The notes under the pieces were generated by a model. That model did not search any database, was not told where the DNA came from, and saw nothing but the letters and a program-made list of their open reading frames with translations. Both the position numbers and the translations under genes were made by a program. Shown piece by piece: positions 18,563 to 28,167 of a stretch of DNA of 64,000 nucleotides (the first letter of the stretch is position 1; the number at the start of each line of letters is the position of its first letter). Source of the stretch: Saprospiraceae bacterium (lineage in GTDB: Bacteria; Bacteroidota; Bacteroidia; Chitinophagales; Saprospiraceae). The stretch covers positions 682,001 through 746,000 of the forward strand of contig JADJNF010000001.1 of the NCBI GenBank assembly GCA_016714445.1, in the 5' to 3' direction.

Positions 18563-19573
18563 ATGGTACTTCTTGACAATATCAATCTCAAAACCTTCAA
18601 CACCTTTGGTATTCAAGCCAACGCCAAGGGAATTATACCCATTTATAATGAAATAAATGTGTTTGAAGTTTTGGCAGCCCAAATTAGACCTCTAAGAATT
18701 CTTGGTGGTGGATCCAACATTTTACTTACTGGAGATGTAAATGCTTATATATTAAAAAACGAAATCAAAGGTATTGAAATCATCGATGAAGATGAAAATC
18801 AAGTCTTGGTTCAGGTAGGTGCAGGAGAAAAATGGCATCAATTTGTACTATGGGCCTTATCTCAAAATCTTGCCGGTGTAGAAAATCTGTCTCTAATACC
18901 TGGTAGTGTAGGCGCAGCCCCTATGCAAAATATAGGTGCATATGGAGTAGAACAGGAAAGTGTATTCCATTGTCTTAAAGCCATACACCTTGAATCAGGT
19001 GTTAGAAAAGTTTTTTTTAAGGATGAATGCAAATTTGGATACAGAGATAGTATCTTTAAAACCCTGGTGAAAGATCAATATTTTATAACCCACGTGGTAT
19101 ATATATTAAAAAAGAAAAATTATACTGTCAGAACTGATTATGGAGCAATAAATGACATATTAGCTGTAAAAGGAATTACAAGCCCAACTATACATCAGGT
19201 GTCAGATGCAATCATAGAAATAAGAAAATCGAAATTGCCAAACCCTGTTGAAATCGGAAATGCCGGAAGTTTTTTTAAAAACCCAGTGGTACCAGTGGAA
19301 AAATTTGGAACATTATTGGATAAATATAAATACATCCCTTCTTATCCGGTGTCTGAAACAGAAGTCAAAATACCGGCTGGATGGCTCATTGAAAAAGCAG
19401 GATTTAAAGGATTAAAAAGAAACAACATCGGGGTTCATCACCTGCAAGCATTGGTTTTAGTTAATTATGGCGACGGAAATGGAAAAGAAATCCACCAACT
19501 AGCTATGGAAATATGTCAAACCGTGCAGAATAATTTTGATATTATAATCGAACCTGAAGTTAATATCTGGTAA
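18563..19573 (+). CDS. murB: UDP-N-acetylenolpyruvoylglucosamine reductase
   Basis: This 336-residue flavoenzyme makes UDP-N-acetylmuramate for peptidoglycan. The FAD-binding segment R-I-L-G-G-G-S-N-I-L-L is near residue 48. The I-P-G-S-V-G-A-A-P-x-Q-N-I-G-A-Y-G block is near 115, with Y-R-D-S further on. The catalytic serine lies in GNAGSFFKNP near residue 233, and the final P-E-V-N-I-W is the family ending. Its layout is that of the long (type I) MurB enzymes. It ends the exporter operon and is followed by a strong bidirectional terminator. Confidence 0.95.
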   Translation: MVLLDNINLKTFNTFGIQANAKGIIPIYNEINVFEVLAAQIRPLRILGGGSNILLTGDVNAYILKNEIKGIEIIDEDENQVLVQVGAGEKWHQFVLWALSQNLAGVENLSLIPGSVGAAPMQNIGAYGVEQESVFHCLKAIHLESGVRKVFFKDECKFGYRDSIFKTLVKDQYFITHVVYILKKKNYTVRTDYGAINDILAVKGITSPTIHQVSDAIIEIRKSKLPNPVEIGNAGSFFKNPVVPVEKFGTLLDKYKYIPSYPVSETEVKIPAGWLIEKAGFKGLKRNNIGVHHLQALVLVNYGDGNGKEIHQLAMEICQTVQNNFDIIIEPEVNIW

Positions 19574-19634
19574 TGTTATTCTTATAGGGGTCTTAAGAAA
19601 AAAAAATTAAGGTCAATTGAATTTTACTGAATAT

Positions 19635-19671
19635 AAAAAAGGGCCAAAAATCAAATTTTTGGCCCTTTTTT
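19635..19671. terminator. Bidirectional Rho-independent terminator
   Basis: AAAAAAGGGCCAAAAA (19635-19650) pairs with its reverse complement at 19656-19671 around a 5-base loop. The stem is flanked by A and T runs, so it works on either strand. It lies between the convergent ends of murB and the TPR gene. Confidence 0.9.
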
Positions 19672-19688
19672 ATATTATAGTTACAAAC

Positions 19689-20978
19689 TTATTTACTACC
19701 GAGTGCTTCTATTTTTGCCTTGTATTCAGCAGATTTTTCAAGCTGACCTTCTCGTGCGTAAATTTCCTTTAGAGCTATCATCGTGTTCTGATCTTTAGGG
19801 TCTAATTCTTCAGCTTTAAGGAAATACGGTAATGCCTGCTTGAAATAACCATCCATTTCAGCTTTTATGGCATTGTATTTTTTGGTTCCTGCAGAAGAAT
19901 AATCATTACCCAATTCGTTTAGCTTTGTTGTCATGCTGGCAGCTTTATTATAATAAAGTGCACCTTGGCTGTATGTTGCATCAAAATTTTTAGGGTCTTT
20001 GGCCAATGCCTGTGTAAAATAATCAAACGCTGAATTAAAATACTCATCGGCTTTTTCAATGTTGCCTGCAGCTCTTTCTTTCTGATTCAACTGATCGTAT
20101 ACATTTCCAAGTGTGGTATAAACAGAAACATTGTCCGGTTCTTTTGCAATGGCTGCTTTGAGTTTATCTGTTAAAACATCCAATTGGCCTACCTTAAGAT
20201 AATAATTGATTTCTGCAAACAATAATCCATTGTCATCAGGGTTTGCTTTTCGCCCTGCGTCAAGAAACTCCATGGCTTTTGTAATATCCTTTTCTGATGC
20301 CATATTAAATAGTGCTTCATATACCAAAGGTTGTGCGTTACCTGCTTTATACAATTGCTCAAATAAAGGAAATGAAGCTTCTTTATTGTCTCCGAAATAG
20401 CCTGAAACTGCCGTGTAAAAAGTTTGGTCATTCTTAATGGTAGGATCATCCAATCTGCTGTCCACACTATTTTTTTTCAGTATTTCATTTGCTTTTAGTG
20501 TAGATGCAAAGTTTTTGTAAGCCGAACTATAATCCTGTGCCTGGAAAAAAGTTATTGCAATATTATTGACATAATCTTCATTTTCTCTTACGCCAGCTAG
20601 TGCATCTTTGGTTTGAGATTTTTTTACAGCTTTAGATATTGCGTTTTCAAAAGCATCCATGGCGGTCAATCCTGCATCTGGTGTAGCCATCATGTAAGCT
20701 GGGTCAAGAATTTTTTTATTCATTTCGGCTTTTGCGATTTCATTAAAAATCTGGCCTTTAGTAATCCATGCTTCCGGATCAGCTTTGGCATCGTCTGCTG
20801 AAAAAACCTGGTCAATAGTAGCAATTGCCGACGCAAGGTCTGCTTTGTTGGTGACCGGATCCAAATAATATTTTCCCAAAGTCTTATTGGCGTTTTTCAA
20901 TTGTTTTTTATATTCCTGTGCCTGGATCAGGGAGACAGAAACAAAAACCAACAGTGTGCTAAAAAAAAGGTGTTTCAT
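19689..20978 (-). CDS. Exported tetratricopeptide-repeat protein
   Basis: This 429-residue protein has a signal peptide ending in IQAQ near residue 21. About six to eight degenerate TPR helical pairs follow, rich in Ala, Leu and Tyr. Clear repeats include the D-N-V-S-V-Y-T-T-L-G-N-V-Y-D-Q-L segment near residue 280, the P-K-N-F-D-A-T-Y-S-Q-G-A-L-Y segment near 335, and the last repeat D-P-K-D-Q-N-T-M-I-A-L-K-E-I-Y near 395. Such periplasmic TPR proteins scaffold complexes; no partner is evident. It is flanked by the shared terminator and its own TATTTTTG promoter. Confidence 0.8.
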   Translation of the reverse strand: MKHLFFSTLLVFVSVSLIQAQEYKKQLKNANKTLGKYYLDPVTNKADLASAIATIDQVFSADDAKADPEAWITKGQIFNEIAKAEMNKKILDPAYMMATPDAGLTAMDAFENAISKAVKKSQTKDALAGVRENEDYVNNIAITFFQAQDYSSAYKNFASTLKANEILKKNSVDSRLDDPTIKNDQTFYTAVSGYFGDNKEASFPLFEQLYKAGNAQPLVYEALFNMASEKDITKAMEFLDAGRKANPDDNGLLFAEINYYLKVGQLDVLTDKLKAAIAKEPDNVSVYTTLGNVYDQLNQKERAAGNIEKADEYFNSAFDYFTQALAKDPKNFDATYSQGALYYNKAASMTTKLNELGNDYSSAGTKKYNAIKAEMDGYFKQALPYFLKAEELDPKDQNTMIALKEIYAREGQLEKSAEYKAKIEALGSK

Positions 20979-21009
20979 CGTTAATTGTTAAATGTTAAAA
21001 ATATGATCA

Positions 21010-21017
21010 CAAAAATA
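21010..21017 (-). promoter_or_regulatory. -7 promoter element for the TPR gene
   Basis: On the minus strand this reads TATTTTTG (TAnnTTTG), 31 bases upstream of the ATG at 20978. Confidence 0.5.
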
Positions 21018-21127
21018 AAAAATATATTTTCACAAAATACATTTTCATCAATAAGACGTGCATTTGGCAGTAAAAAAGTTTAAAATTTGTTAAATTTAAT
21101 GATCTTGTTGTTAAAATATACTTAACC

Positions 21128-23596
21128 TTATTCTTCCTCGTCTATGGCTTCTTCTCTCCTTATTACAGTAACATCAGCTATGGATTCTTTATCCTGTATC
21201 CTGATCACTTTAACCCCTTGAGTGGCCCTACCCATCAACCTTACATCCGACACCGGAGTTCTGATTACAATGCCATCTTGCGTAGTAATCATAAGCTCAT
21301 CAAACTCACTTACCCACTTGATGGCAACCAGCTGTCCTGTTTTTTCAGTAATATTGATGGTTTTAACCCCTTTACCTCCCCGATTGGTAATTCTGTAATC
21401 TTCCAAAGGTGATCGTTTACCATTACCTTTTTCTGATACAACAAAAACAGAATATTCCGCTTTGGTCGGATCAGCTGAAATCATACCGATTACTTCATCC
21501 TTATTTGAGCCTAAAGTCATAGATTTAACTCCTGCTGCGCCTCTACCCATCGGTCTGACCTTTGTTTCATTAAATCGTATGGCCCGTCCTTCTTTATTGG
21601 CGATAATTATTTCATTTTGGCCAGAAGTGAGTTTAGCTTCCAGTAATTGGTCACCTTCATTTATTGTTATAGCATTGATACCATTAGTTCTAGGTCTGGA
21701 AAAAGCTTCAACAATGGTTTTCTTGATCATTCCCTGTTTAGTACAGAATATGATATAATTGTTGTTAATAAATTCTTCATCATTGAGATTTTCAATTTTG
21801 ATATATGCACGTACTTTATCATCCGATGGAATAGCCAGTATATTTTGCAATACCCTACCCTGTGACACTTTGCTGGCTTCCGGTATTTCGAAAGCTCTCA
21901 GCCAGAAACATCTTCCTTGTTCAGTGAAAAGGAGAAGATAATTGTGATTATGCGCAATAAACATCTGCTCCACAAAATCAGTATCCCTTGTTTTGGCACC
22001 GCGCGATCCTTTACCGCCTCTACTCTGCTGTTTAAATTCGTCGGTCTTCGTACGTTTTATATAGCCAAGATGCGAAATAGTAATGACAACTTCTTCATTT
22101 GGAATGAGGTCTTCTACGCTTATTTCATCATCAGCATACGATATGTCAGTTCGTCTTTTATCACCAAATTTTTCATTAATTTCATCTAATTCCTGCTTGA
22201 TGATATCTCTTTGCAACTGATCACTGGCCAATATACTTCTATAATATTCTATTTTAGCCAATACTTCATTGTATTCTTCTCTGACTTTATCTATTTCAAG
22301 ACTAACCAGCCTTTGAAGTCTCATTTCAAGAATTGCTTTCGCCTGTATGTCACTTAAAGCAAAACCCGTCATCAAACCTTCTTTGGCTTCTTCGACCGTT
22401 TTTGATTGTCTGATAATTCGTATGACCTCATCAATATTATCGAGTGCTATAAGCAAACCTTCCAGAATATGAGCTCTTTCTAGCGCTTTTTCCAAATCAT
22501 ATTGCGTCCTTCTGATGATTACTTCAATTCTGAATTTTATAAACTCAGAAATCATATCCTTCAGATTAAGGACTTTGGGTCTGCCATTGACCAAGGCAAT
22601 GTTATTAACCCCGTATGAGGTCTGAAGTGGTGTATATTTATAAATTTTACTCAATACAACGCTAGCCATGGCGTCTCTTTTCACTTCCACCACTATTCGA
22701 AGCCCAGTCCTATCTGATTCGTCACGTATGTCAGAGATGCCGCCGATTTTGTCCTCATTAACCAATTCAGCAATCTTGGCTACTAAATTTGCTTTATTGA
22801 CCTGATAGGGTATCTCAGTAATAATAATAGTTTCTTTTCCACCTGGTCCTGCCTCAATAGCAGCCTTACCTCTTACTATTACTTTACCTCTTCCAGTATG
22901 AAAAGCTTCACGAACACCTGAATATCCATAAATTGTGCCCCCTGTAGGAAAATCAGGCGCCTTAATAAATTCTATTAATTCATCAATAGTAATATCCGGG
23001 TTATCTATTTCTGCTTTTATCCCGGCGATGACTTCAGACAGGTTATGTGGAAGCATATTTGTCGCCATACCAACTGCGATACCGGAAGCCCCATTGATAA
23101 GTAGATTTGGAATTCGGGCAGGCAATACTGTCGGTTCTTCCAATGAATCATCAAAATTCAATTTGAAATCTACGGTATTCTTATTAATATCTGCCAGCAT
23201 TTCATCACTGATTCTTGCTAACCTGGCTTCAGTATATCGCATCGCAGCCGGACTATCCCCGTCCATTGACCCAAAGTTACCCTGTCCATCCACCAAAGGA
23301 TATCTCAGTGACCAATCCTGGGCCATACGAACCATAGCATCATACACTGAACTATCGCCGTGTGGGTGATACTTACCCAAAACTTCACCGACGATCCTCG
23401 CCGACTTCTTATGAGATCTACCATATGCCAGGCCTAAGTCTGACATACCATAGAGAACTCTTCTATGCACCGGTTTCAATCCATCCCTTACATCAGGCAG
23501 TGCCCTGGCAACGATTACCGACATCGAGTAATCGATATAAGATGACTTCATTTCATCTTCAATGTTTATTGGGATAATCCTTTGATCATTAGCCAT
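21128..23596 (-). CDS. gyrA: DNA gyrase subunit A
   Basis: This 822-residue subunit of gyrase cuts and rejoins DNA to introduce negative supercoils. The N-terminal breakage-reunion domain carries the catalytic tyrosine in A-M-R-Y-T-E-A-R-L near residue 120. The quinolone-binding loop near residues 76-90 reads Y-H-P-H-G-D-S-S-V-Y-D, keeping the Ser and Asp that correspond to E. coli S83 and D87. The C-terminal beta-pinwheel has the GyrA-box-like Q-S-R-G-G-K-G near residue 550, with further pinwheel blades beyond it. This box supports gyrase rather than topoisomerase IV. The C-terminus ends in an acidic tail. It has its own promoter and stands alone. Confidence 0.96.
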   Translation of the reverse strand: MANDQRIIPINIEDEMKSSYIDYSMSVIVARALPDVRDGLKPVHRRVLYGMSDLGLAYGRSHKKSARIVGEVLGKYHPHGDSSVYDAMVRMAQDWSLRYPLVDGQGNFGSMDGDSPAAMRYTEARLARISDEMLADINKNTVDFKLNFDDSLEEPTVLPARIPNLLINGASGIAVGMATNMLPHNLSEVIAGIKAEIDNPDITIDELIEFIKAPDFPTGGTIYGYSGVREAFHTGRGKVIVRGKAAIEAGPGGKETIIITEIPYQVNKANLVAKIAELVNEDKIGGISDIRDESDRTGLRIVVEVKRDAMASVVLSKIYKYTPLQTSYGVNNIALVNGRPKVLNLKDMISEFIKFRIEVIIRRTQYDLEKALERAHILEGLLIALDNIDEVIRIIRQSKTVEEAKEGLMTGFALSDIQAKAILEMRLQRLVSLEIDKVREEYNEVLAKIEYYRSILASDQLQRDIIKQELDEINEKFGDKRRTDISYADDEISVEDLIPNEEVVITISHLGYIKRTKTDEFKQQSRGGKGSRGAKTRDTDFVEQMFIAHNHNYLLLFTEQGRCFWLRAFEIPEASKVSQGRVLQNILAIPSDDKVRAYIKIENLNDEEFINNNYIIFCTKQGMIKKTIVEAFSRPRTNGINAITINEGDQLLEAKLTSGQNEIIIANKEGRAIRFNETKVRPMGRGAAGVKSMTLGSNKDEVIGMISADPTKAEYSVFVVSEKGNGKRSPLEDYRITNRGGKGVKTINITEKTGQLVAIKWVSEFDELMITTQDGIVIRTPVSDVRLMGRATQGVKVIRIQDKESIADVTVIRREEAIDEEE

Positions 23597-23632
23597 TTAT
23601 GTATATATAATTTATTTTTTAAAACGAACGTG

Positions 23633-23640
23633 CAAAATTA
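23633..23640 (-). promoter_or_regulatory. -7 promoter element for gyrA
   Basis: On the minus strand this reads TAATTTTG (TAnnTTTG), 36 bases upstream of the gyrA ATG. Confidence 0.52.
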
Positions 23641-23734
23641 CATAAAATATTGCAAAAATTCTAATACATCATTTCAATTTTACTGCTTTTGAATTAAATA
23701 TTTTATAAAATCCATAATTTTGAAAAAATTGGTT

Positions 23735-23742
23735 TATTTTTG
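23735..23742 (+). promoter_or_regulatory. -7 promoter element for the SprB-repeat protein
   Basis: TATTTTTG matches TAnnTTTG, 34 bases before the TTG start. A second match, TAATTTTG, lies at 23715-23722, so which one is used is uncertain. Confidence 0.48.
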
Positions 23743-23776
23743 AATTTGGTAAAAAGTAAGATAAAATATAATCAGA

Positions 23777-26700
23777 TTGCGTTACATAATTATCAGCCTT
23801 ATTTTTGTGCTCATCCATAGCCAACTGGAAGGACAATCATGCAAAATCCCTTTTTCCATTAAGTTTTCAGAAAGGACTGTAAACTCCATTAAAATATCAT
23901 GGTCCGACACAAATACAGACCCAATAGGTTGGGAAATTGAATTAATCAAAAAAGGGGCCATCAGAACAGGAATACCTACAACTGCTTTAATTTTAACGAA
24001 AGAATTTACTTTTAATGACCTTACCCCATCTACTGCGTATGAAGTTTATATACGTTCGGTGTGCTCGTCAACTTCAAATAGTCCATGGAACGTTGCCATT
24101 CCTTTTGTAACTGTATTGTCCATCCCGACGGCATGTCAGGTAAATATTCCACTTAAAGATAATGGCACAGAAACTTTTTTACTGGATGTAAAAGAAAATG
24201 GGATTTTAGGAAAAGATGTTTTTATTGACGGGATAGATTTAATCGTTTCGCATGACTGGCCAGCAGATCTAAAAATTGTCCTTGAGAGCCCACAGGGACA
24301 ACAAGTAACCCTATCAAATCATAATGGAACGGTCAAAGATGATTTTGGAGATATACATGATTCTACTTGTACAAAAGTTACTACATTCGCTCCGGGTGCG
24401 TGCCTAAGTTTAAAAAACAGTAGTCCACCATTCATAGGCTCATTTAAACCTGATGGAGATATGGACACATGGAAACCGGATACACTTTCAAAAGGGTTTT
24501 GGAAGCTTATTTTCTTTGATAGGGCGATCAAGGACGTAGGTGTACTAAAATATTTTAATCTACGATTTAATAAAGAAAAATGTTTGTTGCCCGAAGACCT
24601 GACTATAATAAAAAGTGATGTCAACTCAATTATTGTAGGGTGGAAGTCAGTGATATCATGTAATACTGTGAAAATTACCATAAGAAGTGATGGCATAGAA
24701 GAAAAAATCATTTTTGCAGAGTGCTCAGACCAATCATATGCTTTTGAAAATTTATTTCCAAATACTGAATATTCTTTAACTATTACAGGCGTCTGTTCAG
24801 ATTTTTCTCAGTCGCCGGAAAGTTGTTCCATCATGGGTGCAACCACTTGTGAACCAATTTCGATATCTGAAAATTTTGACAATTTACCCACTTGTCAGGA
24901 AGGATGTGGCTCTTCATGTACTATAAATTCACCACTTTGGTTTAATCCATCCAATGATAATGGTCAGGACTGGTTAGTATGGCAAGGTAAAACCGACACA
25001 GAGAATACAGGTCCAACCGGCGATATAAATGGCACGGGTAATTATGTTTACATTGAAAACAATCCACTTATTTGCCCATCAGAAAGTCAGATAGTGTTAC
25101 AATCAAAGTGTATTCATATACTCAGTAACTCATCTCAATGTGATATGTCATTTTATTACCACATGTATGGAGAAGACATCACTTACTTATCCCTTGAAAT
25201 AAGTACGGATAATGGACAAAGCTGGGATAAACTATTTAATGTGATAGGAAATCAGGGAGATGATTGGAAAAGAGTTACTTTGTCTCTTTCAGCATATAAT
25301 AACAAAATTGCCATCTTTAGATTTAATTCTCAAACAAGTAATGGGCCTTTGGCAGATATTGCTTTAGACCAGATCGAATTTTATAGATCTATTCCTGTTG
25401 CTGAACTGAATACATTTTATCCAGATACTGATGGAGACGGATATGGGATAGAATTGGGAAAAATATTAATTTGCAATTCGGTTCCTCCTGCTGGATTTAG
25501 TCTTTTAAATGGTGATTGTAATGACAGTAATCCTAATATCAACCCAGGATCTCCGGAGATTCAATGTAACTCGATAGACGAAAACTGCAATGGAAATCAA
25601 GACGATCTGCCTGAATTTAATCCGATTATTTATACAGTAACCAAAAATGATGCATCCTGTAATGGTTCTAAAGACGGGTCAATCAGCCTGGATGTTTCAG
25701 GAGGAACACCACCTTACCAAATCTATTGGAATAATAATGATCAGGGTCTAAATATTCTAAATATTGGACAAGGCGTTTATTTTGCCACAATTTCAGACGC
25801 TGGTGGCTGTCAGGTGAAAACAGATTTTTTTGAGATATTTTCAGCCACTTTTCTTAATATTATATCTTCGTCTATTATTCAACCATCTTGTAAAGGTAAA
25901 TCCGATGGTTTTATCAACATAGAACATAGCCCTGAAAATCCTCCTTATACCTATAATTGGTCCACTGGAGTCAAGCAAAAAAACCTGGTAGATATACCTG
26001 AGGGAACTTACACGGTGACAGTTACAGATAATAGAAATTGCTCAGCCATACTTGAAAACATCCAACTTAATGCCAGAAGGACACTGGTTAGTGATATCAA
26101 AAATATAAGGCACCCGCTTTGTTCGGGTAGTCAAAATGGATTTATAGAAATTATTGTATTTGGAGGGACACCACCCTATTCATATTATTGGCATACAGGT
26201 GAAACTACGGAACTAATTTCCAATTTACCTGCGGGAAATTACACATGCACGATTACAGATAGTGCAGGGTGTCAGGATATTTTGCAAACTTCCATTACAA
26301 CTCCGCCTCCTTTAACAGGAAATATATTGAGTACAGAAAGTGTTCGTTGCTTTGGGGAAAACAATGGCTCAATAAAAACAAATGTTAATGGCGGAAGGGC
26401 GCCATACACTTACCTATGGAACAACTTTGACTTTACGGATGATATATTCAACTTGAGTGCGGGCACATACACACTAACCATTACTGATGCAAACGGATGT
26501 CGAAATATATTGCCACCTGTTATCATAAAACAACCGCCTTTATTTGAATTATCTATAGATAGCCTAATACCTACTTCCTGTATTCTTGGAAAAAATGGTT
26601 TTATTCTATTGCAAACAAAAGGTGGAAATGGCGGGTACAATTACGCATGGAGTCACACCGGAGTATCATCTGCTCAATTTACCAACATGTCATCAGGAAA

Positions 26701-27739
26701 TTATAGTGTCACTGCATATGATAAATTGGGTTGCAAAGCAGGTATTCCAAATATTTTTATACCTTATGTTAATATTAATGTAGACTTAGCTTTAGATGTC
26801 TTACAGGAAAATAAGTGTTATCTCGAAAAAAATGGCCAAATAAAAGCAAAAATAAATAATGGGGCCCAACCATTTGATTATAATTGGAGTCAGGGAATTC
26901 AATATTTCTCAAATAAAACGGTAGATACCATTTCCCTATTACCGGCTGGCAACTATCAATTGACAGTAACTGATAAAGATGGATGTACCGGACTATCAAA
27001 CACCATAAGTTTTGTCGAGAAGCCCATTTACAGCTATACCACAGCTATTGTATCCAATAATACATGCAATACTGACAGTAGCGGAAAAATTAGTGTATCT
27101 ATTGCAGGCGGAAATGCTCCGATTGATGTATCCTGGAACAATGGAAAATACGAAGGTCCGGAAATTACTTCATTACCAAATGGAATATACTCAGGAATCA
27201 TAAGGGATAAGGATGATTGTTTGCTGAATATATTACCTATTGCCATATCTTCAACCTCAGATATTAAAATTAATGCTGAGATTAAAAATGATGCAGACCA
27301 AACATCATCAGGTGAGATATGTGTCATACTGTCAGGAGGACAAGCTCCCTACGATCTGCTTTGGGATTATGAAAATGAGAAGTCAGCATGTTTGTCAAAT
27401 CTTAAGCAAGGAGAATATCAGATTACTGTAAAAGATCAGTTAAATTGTATTGTCAATCAAACATTTATAGTTCAAAACACAAGTAATACGTTAGAATTGG
27501 CTAAACAAAAAATAGCACTTTACCCCAACCCAAGCAGCAATTACATTAATATATTATCTGATCATACTATACAATCACTTAAAGTGTATGACTATAAAGG
27601 ACTGTTAATGTTAAAATTAAATACAAATAACAAAAGCGAATTACTTGAAATTAACATTTCTGAACTACCCGCAGGACTATACTATATAGAGGCAGAACAT
27701 TATCCACTGATATCCCGAATAAAGTTGATTAAATTCTGA
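23777..27739 (+). CDS. Giant T9SS-secreted protein with FN3, P-domain and SprB repeats
   Basis: This 1320-residue surface or secreted protein starts at a TTG codon followed by a signal peptide (about 1-20). Domains in order are: a fibronectin type III-like domain (about 25-112); a proprotein-convertase P-domain-like beta-sandwich (about 115-265, with S-H-D-W-P-A-D-L); a second FN3-like domain (about 268-355); a MAM/jelly-roll-like domain (about 360-540); a calcium-binding-like motif block D-T-D-G-D-G-Y-G then N-G-D-C-N-D-S-N-P (about 548-612); eight SprB-type repeats of about 75 residues, each with a GG-x-x-P-Y-x-Y-x-W core and D-x-x-G-C end (about 617-1235); and a type A T9SS sorting domain (about 1240-1320). 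It probably works in adhesion or gliding; no catalytic domain is visible. Confidence 0.87.
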   Translation: MRYIIISLIFVLIHSQLEGQSCKIPFSIKFSERTVNSIKISWSDTNTDPIGWEIELIKKGAIRTGIPTTALILTKEFTFNDLTPSTAYEVYIRSVCSSTSNSPWNVAIPFVTVLSIPTACQVNIPLKDNGTETFLLDVKENGILGKDVFIDGIDLIVSHDWPADLKIVLESPQGQQVTLSNHNGTVKDDFGDIHDSTCTKVTTFAPGACLSLKNSSPPFIGSFKPDGDMDTWKPDTLSKGFWKLIFFDRAIKDVGVLKYFNLRFNKEKCLLPEDLTIIKSDVNSIIVGWKSVISCNTVKITIRSDGIEEKIIFAECSDQSYAFENLFPNTEYSLTITGVCSDFSQSPESCSIMGATTCEPISISENFDNLPTCQEGCGSSCTINSPLWFNPSNDNGQDWLVWQGKTDTENTGPTGDINGTGNYVYIENNPLICPSESQIVLQSKCIHILSNSSQCDMSFYYHMYGEDITYLSLEISTDNGQSWDKLFNVIGNQGDDWKRVTLSLSAYNNKIAIFRFNSQTSNGPLADIALDQIEFYRSIPVAELNTFYPDTDGDGYGIELGKILICNSVPPAGFSLLNGDCNDSNPNINPGSPEIQCNSIDENCNGNQDDLPEFNPIIYTVTKNDASCNGSKDGSISLDVSGGTPPYQIYWNNNDQGLNILNIGQGVYFATISDAGGCQVKTDFFEIFSATFLNIISSSIIQPSCKGKSDGFINIEHSPENPPYTYNWSTGVKQKNLVDIPEGTYTVTVTDNRNCSAILENIQLNARRTLVSDIKNIRHPLCSGSQNGFIEIIVFGGTPPYSYYWHTGETTELISNLPAGNYTCTITDSAGCQDILQTSITTPPPLTGNILSTESVRCFGENNGSIKTNVNGGRAPYTYLWNNFDFTDDIFNLSAGTYTLTITDANGCRNILPPVIIKQPPLFELSIDSLIPTSCILGKNGFILLQTKGGNGGYNYAWSHTGVSSAQFTNMSSGNYSVTAYDKLGCKAGIPNIFIPYVNINVDLALDVLQENKCYLEKNGQIKAKINNGAQPFDYNWSQGIQYFSNKTVDTISLLPAGNYQLTVTDKDGCTGLSNTISFVEKPIYSYTTAIVSNNTCNTDSSGKISVSIAGGNAPIDVSWNNGKYEGPEITSLPNGIYSGIIRDKDDCLLNILPIAISSTSDIKINAEIKNDADQTSSGEICVILSGGQAPYDLLWDYENEKSACLSNLKQGEYQITVKDQLNCIVNQTFIVQNTSNTLELAKQKIALYPNPSSNYINILSDHTIQSLKVYDYKGLLMLKLNTNNKSELLEINISELPAGLYYIEAEHYPLISRIKLIKF

Positions 27740-27841
27740 AGTTTCAAAAAACTTAAGGGCGTCAAAATAACCCATCAAAAATAATGCAAAAGAAGAAATA
27801 GATGTTCTGCTTACTTTTTTTGGAAAAATCAAATACTAAAA

Positions 27842-27869
27842 AGGCCTATCTAAAAAATTAGATAAGCCT
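27842..27869 (-). terminator. Rho-independent terminator after secG
   Basis: AGGCCTATCTAA (27842-27853) pairs with TTAGATAAGCCT (27858-27869) with one mismatch. On the minus strand a T-run follows (complement of 27835-27841), ending the TPR-secG transcript. Confidence 0.72.
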
Positions 27870-27896
27870 GAAATATAAGATTGAGTTTTGAGTATA

Positions 27897-28160
27897 CTAT
27901 TGAACAGGAACTATTAAGTCGCCTGAACCACTACCTGAAACCAGCATAGCGGTGATAATGCACAAAATAAACAAAGCTGCTGCTAAGCCCCAGGTTATTT
28001 TTTCAACAAAATCTGTAGACTTGGCTGCTCCAAACATTTGATTTGCAGCTACACCACCCAAAGAAGAATCGATTCCACCTCCTTTTGGATTTTGGATAAG
28101 TACTATTGCCATTAAAAGAACGCAATTAATTGCTATCAATACTGTTAATGCTGTGGTCAT
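27897..28160 (-). CDS. secG: Preprotein translocase subunit SecG
   Basis: This 87-residue inner-membrane subunit of the SecYEG channel has two transmembrane helices, about residues 3-21 and 53-75. The connecting loop holds the family motif V-L-I-Q-N-P-K-G-G-G and G-V-A-A-N-Q-M-F-G-A. The length is typical for Bacteroidota. It is 7 bases after the upstream TPR gene, so the two share a transcript, and it is followed by a terminator. Confidence 0.93.
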   Translation of the reverse strand: MTTALTVLIAINCVLLMAIVLIQNPKGGGIDSSLGGVAANQMFGAAKSTDFVEKITWGLAAALFILCIITAMLVSGSGSGDLIVPVQ

Positions 28161-28167
28161 ATTAAAA

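Noticed and set aside
22935..23369. 144-codon frame opposite gyrA
   Set aside because: It is a shadow of a highly conserved gene on the other strand, without promoter or family pattern. Other antisense frames in the window were left out for the same reason.
23330..23375. Quinolone-resistance change in gyrA
   Set aside because: The Ser and Asp at the positions of E. coli S83 and D87 are both present, so no resistance change is seen.
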